5,903 nt of DNA from Deltaproteobacteria bacterium (GTDB lineage: Bacteria; Desulfobacterota; DSM-4660; Desulfatiglandales; B25-G16), in NCBI GenBank assembly GCA_019308645.1, contig JAFDHR010000329.1:1-5903 (forward strand), read 5' to 3'. A model generated the notes under the pieces. It saw nothing but the letters and a program-made list of their open reading frames with translations, was not told where the DNA came from and did no database searches. Shown here in pieces: positions 5,403 through 5,903 of the stretch. Numbering within the stretch: position 1 is the stretch's first letter; every line of letters starts with the position of its first letter. The translations under genes were made by a program, and so were the position numbers.

Positions 5403-5566
5403 ATTCAGCCACGAATGGCCTGCCCTGGCGCGACGACACAGTAGTATTATCATGCTTTGTAAGGATTTGGATATCTATGGATATAAACCCACTCTTTCAA
5501 AGCCAGGTCTGGGCCAGGGACACAAATGGAAATGAAGTAATTGTTCGTGATAATTTGTGGCTGAAT
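5403..5566. repeat. 164-bp inverted-repeat-bounded element upstream of mrpE
   Basis: The end attcagccacgaat (5403-5416) and the end atttgtggctgaat (5553-5566) are complementary at 13 of 14 positions. As RNA the exception is a G-U pair. A nested pair, ccctggc (5423-5429) with gccaggg (5512-5518), allows a longer hairpin. The element fills almost all of the 199-bp spacer between the second Usp and the antiporter gene. Small frames inside it resemble no known protein. It could be a non-autonomous element or a transcribed structure in the leader of the antiporter gene. Confidence 0.5.
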
Positions 5567-5574
5567 AGTTGAAA

Positions 5575-5579
5575 AAGGA
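5575..5579 (+). promoter_or_regulatory. Shine-Dalgarno site for the antiporter subunit
   Basis: The sequence aagga lies 6 bases before ATG 5586, at good spacing. It supports the long N-terminal form of the downstream protein. It sits 8 bases beyond the right end of the 164-bp inverted-repeat element. Confidence 0.65.
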
Positions 5580-5585
5580 TTAGAT

Positions 5586-5903
5586 ATGGAAGTTACGGTA
5601 TTGGTGCAGGCCGTGTATAAGGCCTTTGAGATTCTTGAGAAAGGAAAAAATAGCGAAAAGGCCAGAGAAGAGGCCAGGGAATTATTATACACTTCTGCAA
5701 AGTTCACCAGTGAAACAAAATCCCTCACAGAGAAACGAGAAGCCAAGGCTCTCCTGTTGAGTGCTAAGAAATCACGATTAGCGCTACGAAATTTTATTCT
5801 CACCTTCTTTATTCTCTTTGCCTTCTGGATTTTACTCTCGGGACGTTTTGATTACTTTCATCTTACCCTTGGTGGTATCTGTTCTGTGCTTGTTGCATAC
5901 CTA
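5586..5903 (+). CDS. mrpE: Mrp-type Na+/H+ antiporter subunit E with N-terminal extension, 3'-truncated
   Basis: The frame is open from ATG 5586 to the window end (106 residues, no stop), so the gene continues outside. Residues about 70-106 match the opening of MrpE/MnhE: a hydrophobic helix (FILTFFILFAFWILLSG), then the family-typical SGRFDYFHLTLGG, then a second helix reaching VAYL. MrpE is a membrane subunit of the multi-protein cation/proton antiporter, usually encoded with subunits F, G, B, C and D, which would be expected next. Family members normally begin within about ten residues of the first helix. Here about 66 residues precede it, rich in Lys, Glu and Ala and probably helical, with no signal peptide. 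The only later in-frame start candidate is TTG 5757 with a weak aagg 8 bases upstream. The long form has the better ribosome site (5575-5579). Domain call is confident; the start is less so. Confidence 0.85.
   Translation, partial: MEVTVLVQAVYKAFEILEKGKNSEKAREEARELLYTSAKFTSETKSLTEKREAKALLLSAKKSRLALRNFILTFFILFAFWILLSGRFDYFHLTLGGICSVLVAYL

Noticed and set aside
5452..5535. 27-codon ATG frame inside the 164-bp element
   Set aside because: It is short, has no ribosome site and matches no family. Chance explains it.
5387..5572. In-frame extension after the second Usp stop, with a protein-like stretch (MDINPLFQSQVW and onward)
   Set aside because: It has no start with a ribosome site, its end is made of the inverted-repeat arm, and it matches no family. 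Readthrough of TAA 5384-5386 is not supported.
5450..5803. 117-codon minus-strand open frame
   Set aside because: It is antisense to the mrpE start and the inverted-repeat element and has no recognisable domain. The + strand frame has clear MrpE features.

Overview
The window comes from a bacterial chromosome of moderate, AT-leaning composition. It is rich in two-component signalling and littered with short repeats and small-gene remnants (a four-helix-bundle protein and a GxxExxY protein). That mix is typical of uncultured anaerobic lineages such as Desulfobacterota, Nitrospirota or Planctomycetota-like bacteria. No rRNA or strongly lineage-specific marker is present, so the assignment is loose. 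All intact genes lie on the + strand.

Layout. 1-891: the 3' part of a PAS/HisKA/HATPase sensor kinase whose start lies outside the window. 892-1150: a spacer holding a 44-codon remnant of a four-helix-bundle gene between near-perfect inverted repeats. 1151-2680: a complete REC-PAS-kinase hybrid with an unusual H-box. 2780-3172: a stand-alone receiver protein. 3173-3740: a wrecked GxxExxY cassette with long imperfect inverted ends, broken by a 99-bp inverted-repeat element and by three GC-rich REP-like palindromes. 3741-4619 and 4622-5386: two tandem-domain universal stress (Usp) proteins, 2 bp apart. 5387-5585: a spacer almost filled by a 164-bp inverted-repeat-bounded element. 5586 to the end: the start of an MrpE/MnhE Na+/H+ antiporter subunit with an unusual N-terminal extension.

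How it may work together (inference). The two kinases and the free receiver could form a phosphorelay: a PAS-sensing kinase, a kinase gated by its own receiver, and a diffusible CheY-like protein. No DNA-binding output domain is visible. The Usp pair appears translationally coupled and sits directly upstream of an Mrp-type antiporter gene, which suggests nucleotide- or stress-linked control of cation/proton antiport. No sequence evidence connects the signalling half to the Usp/Mrp half beyond shared strand and proximity.

The most striking feature is what lies between the genes. Three separate spacers each contain a unit bounded by short inverted repeats. One holds a four-helix-bundle remnant, one a GxxExxY remnant, and one has no recognisable gene. 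The second shows nested insertions, so the relative order of events can be partly read from the sequence. No intact transposase, integrase, tRNA, rRNA or CRISPR array was found.
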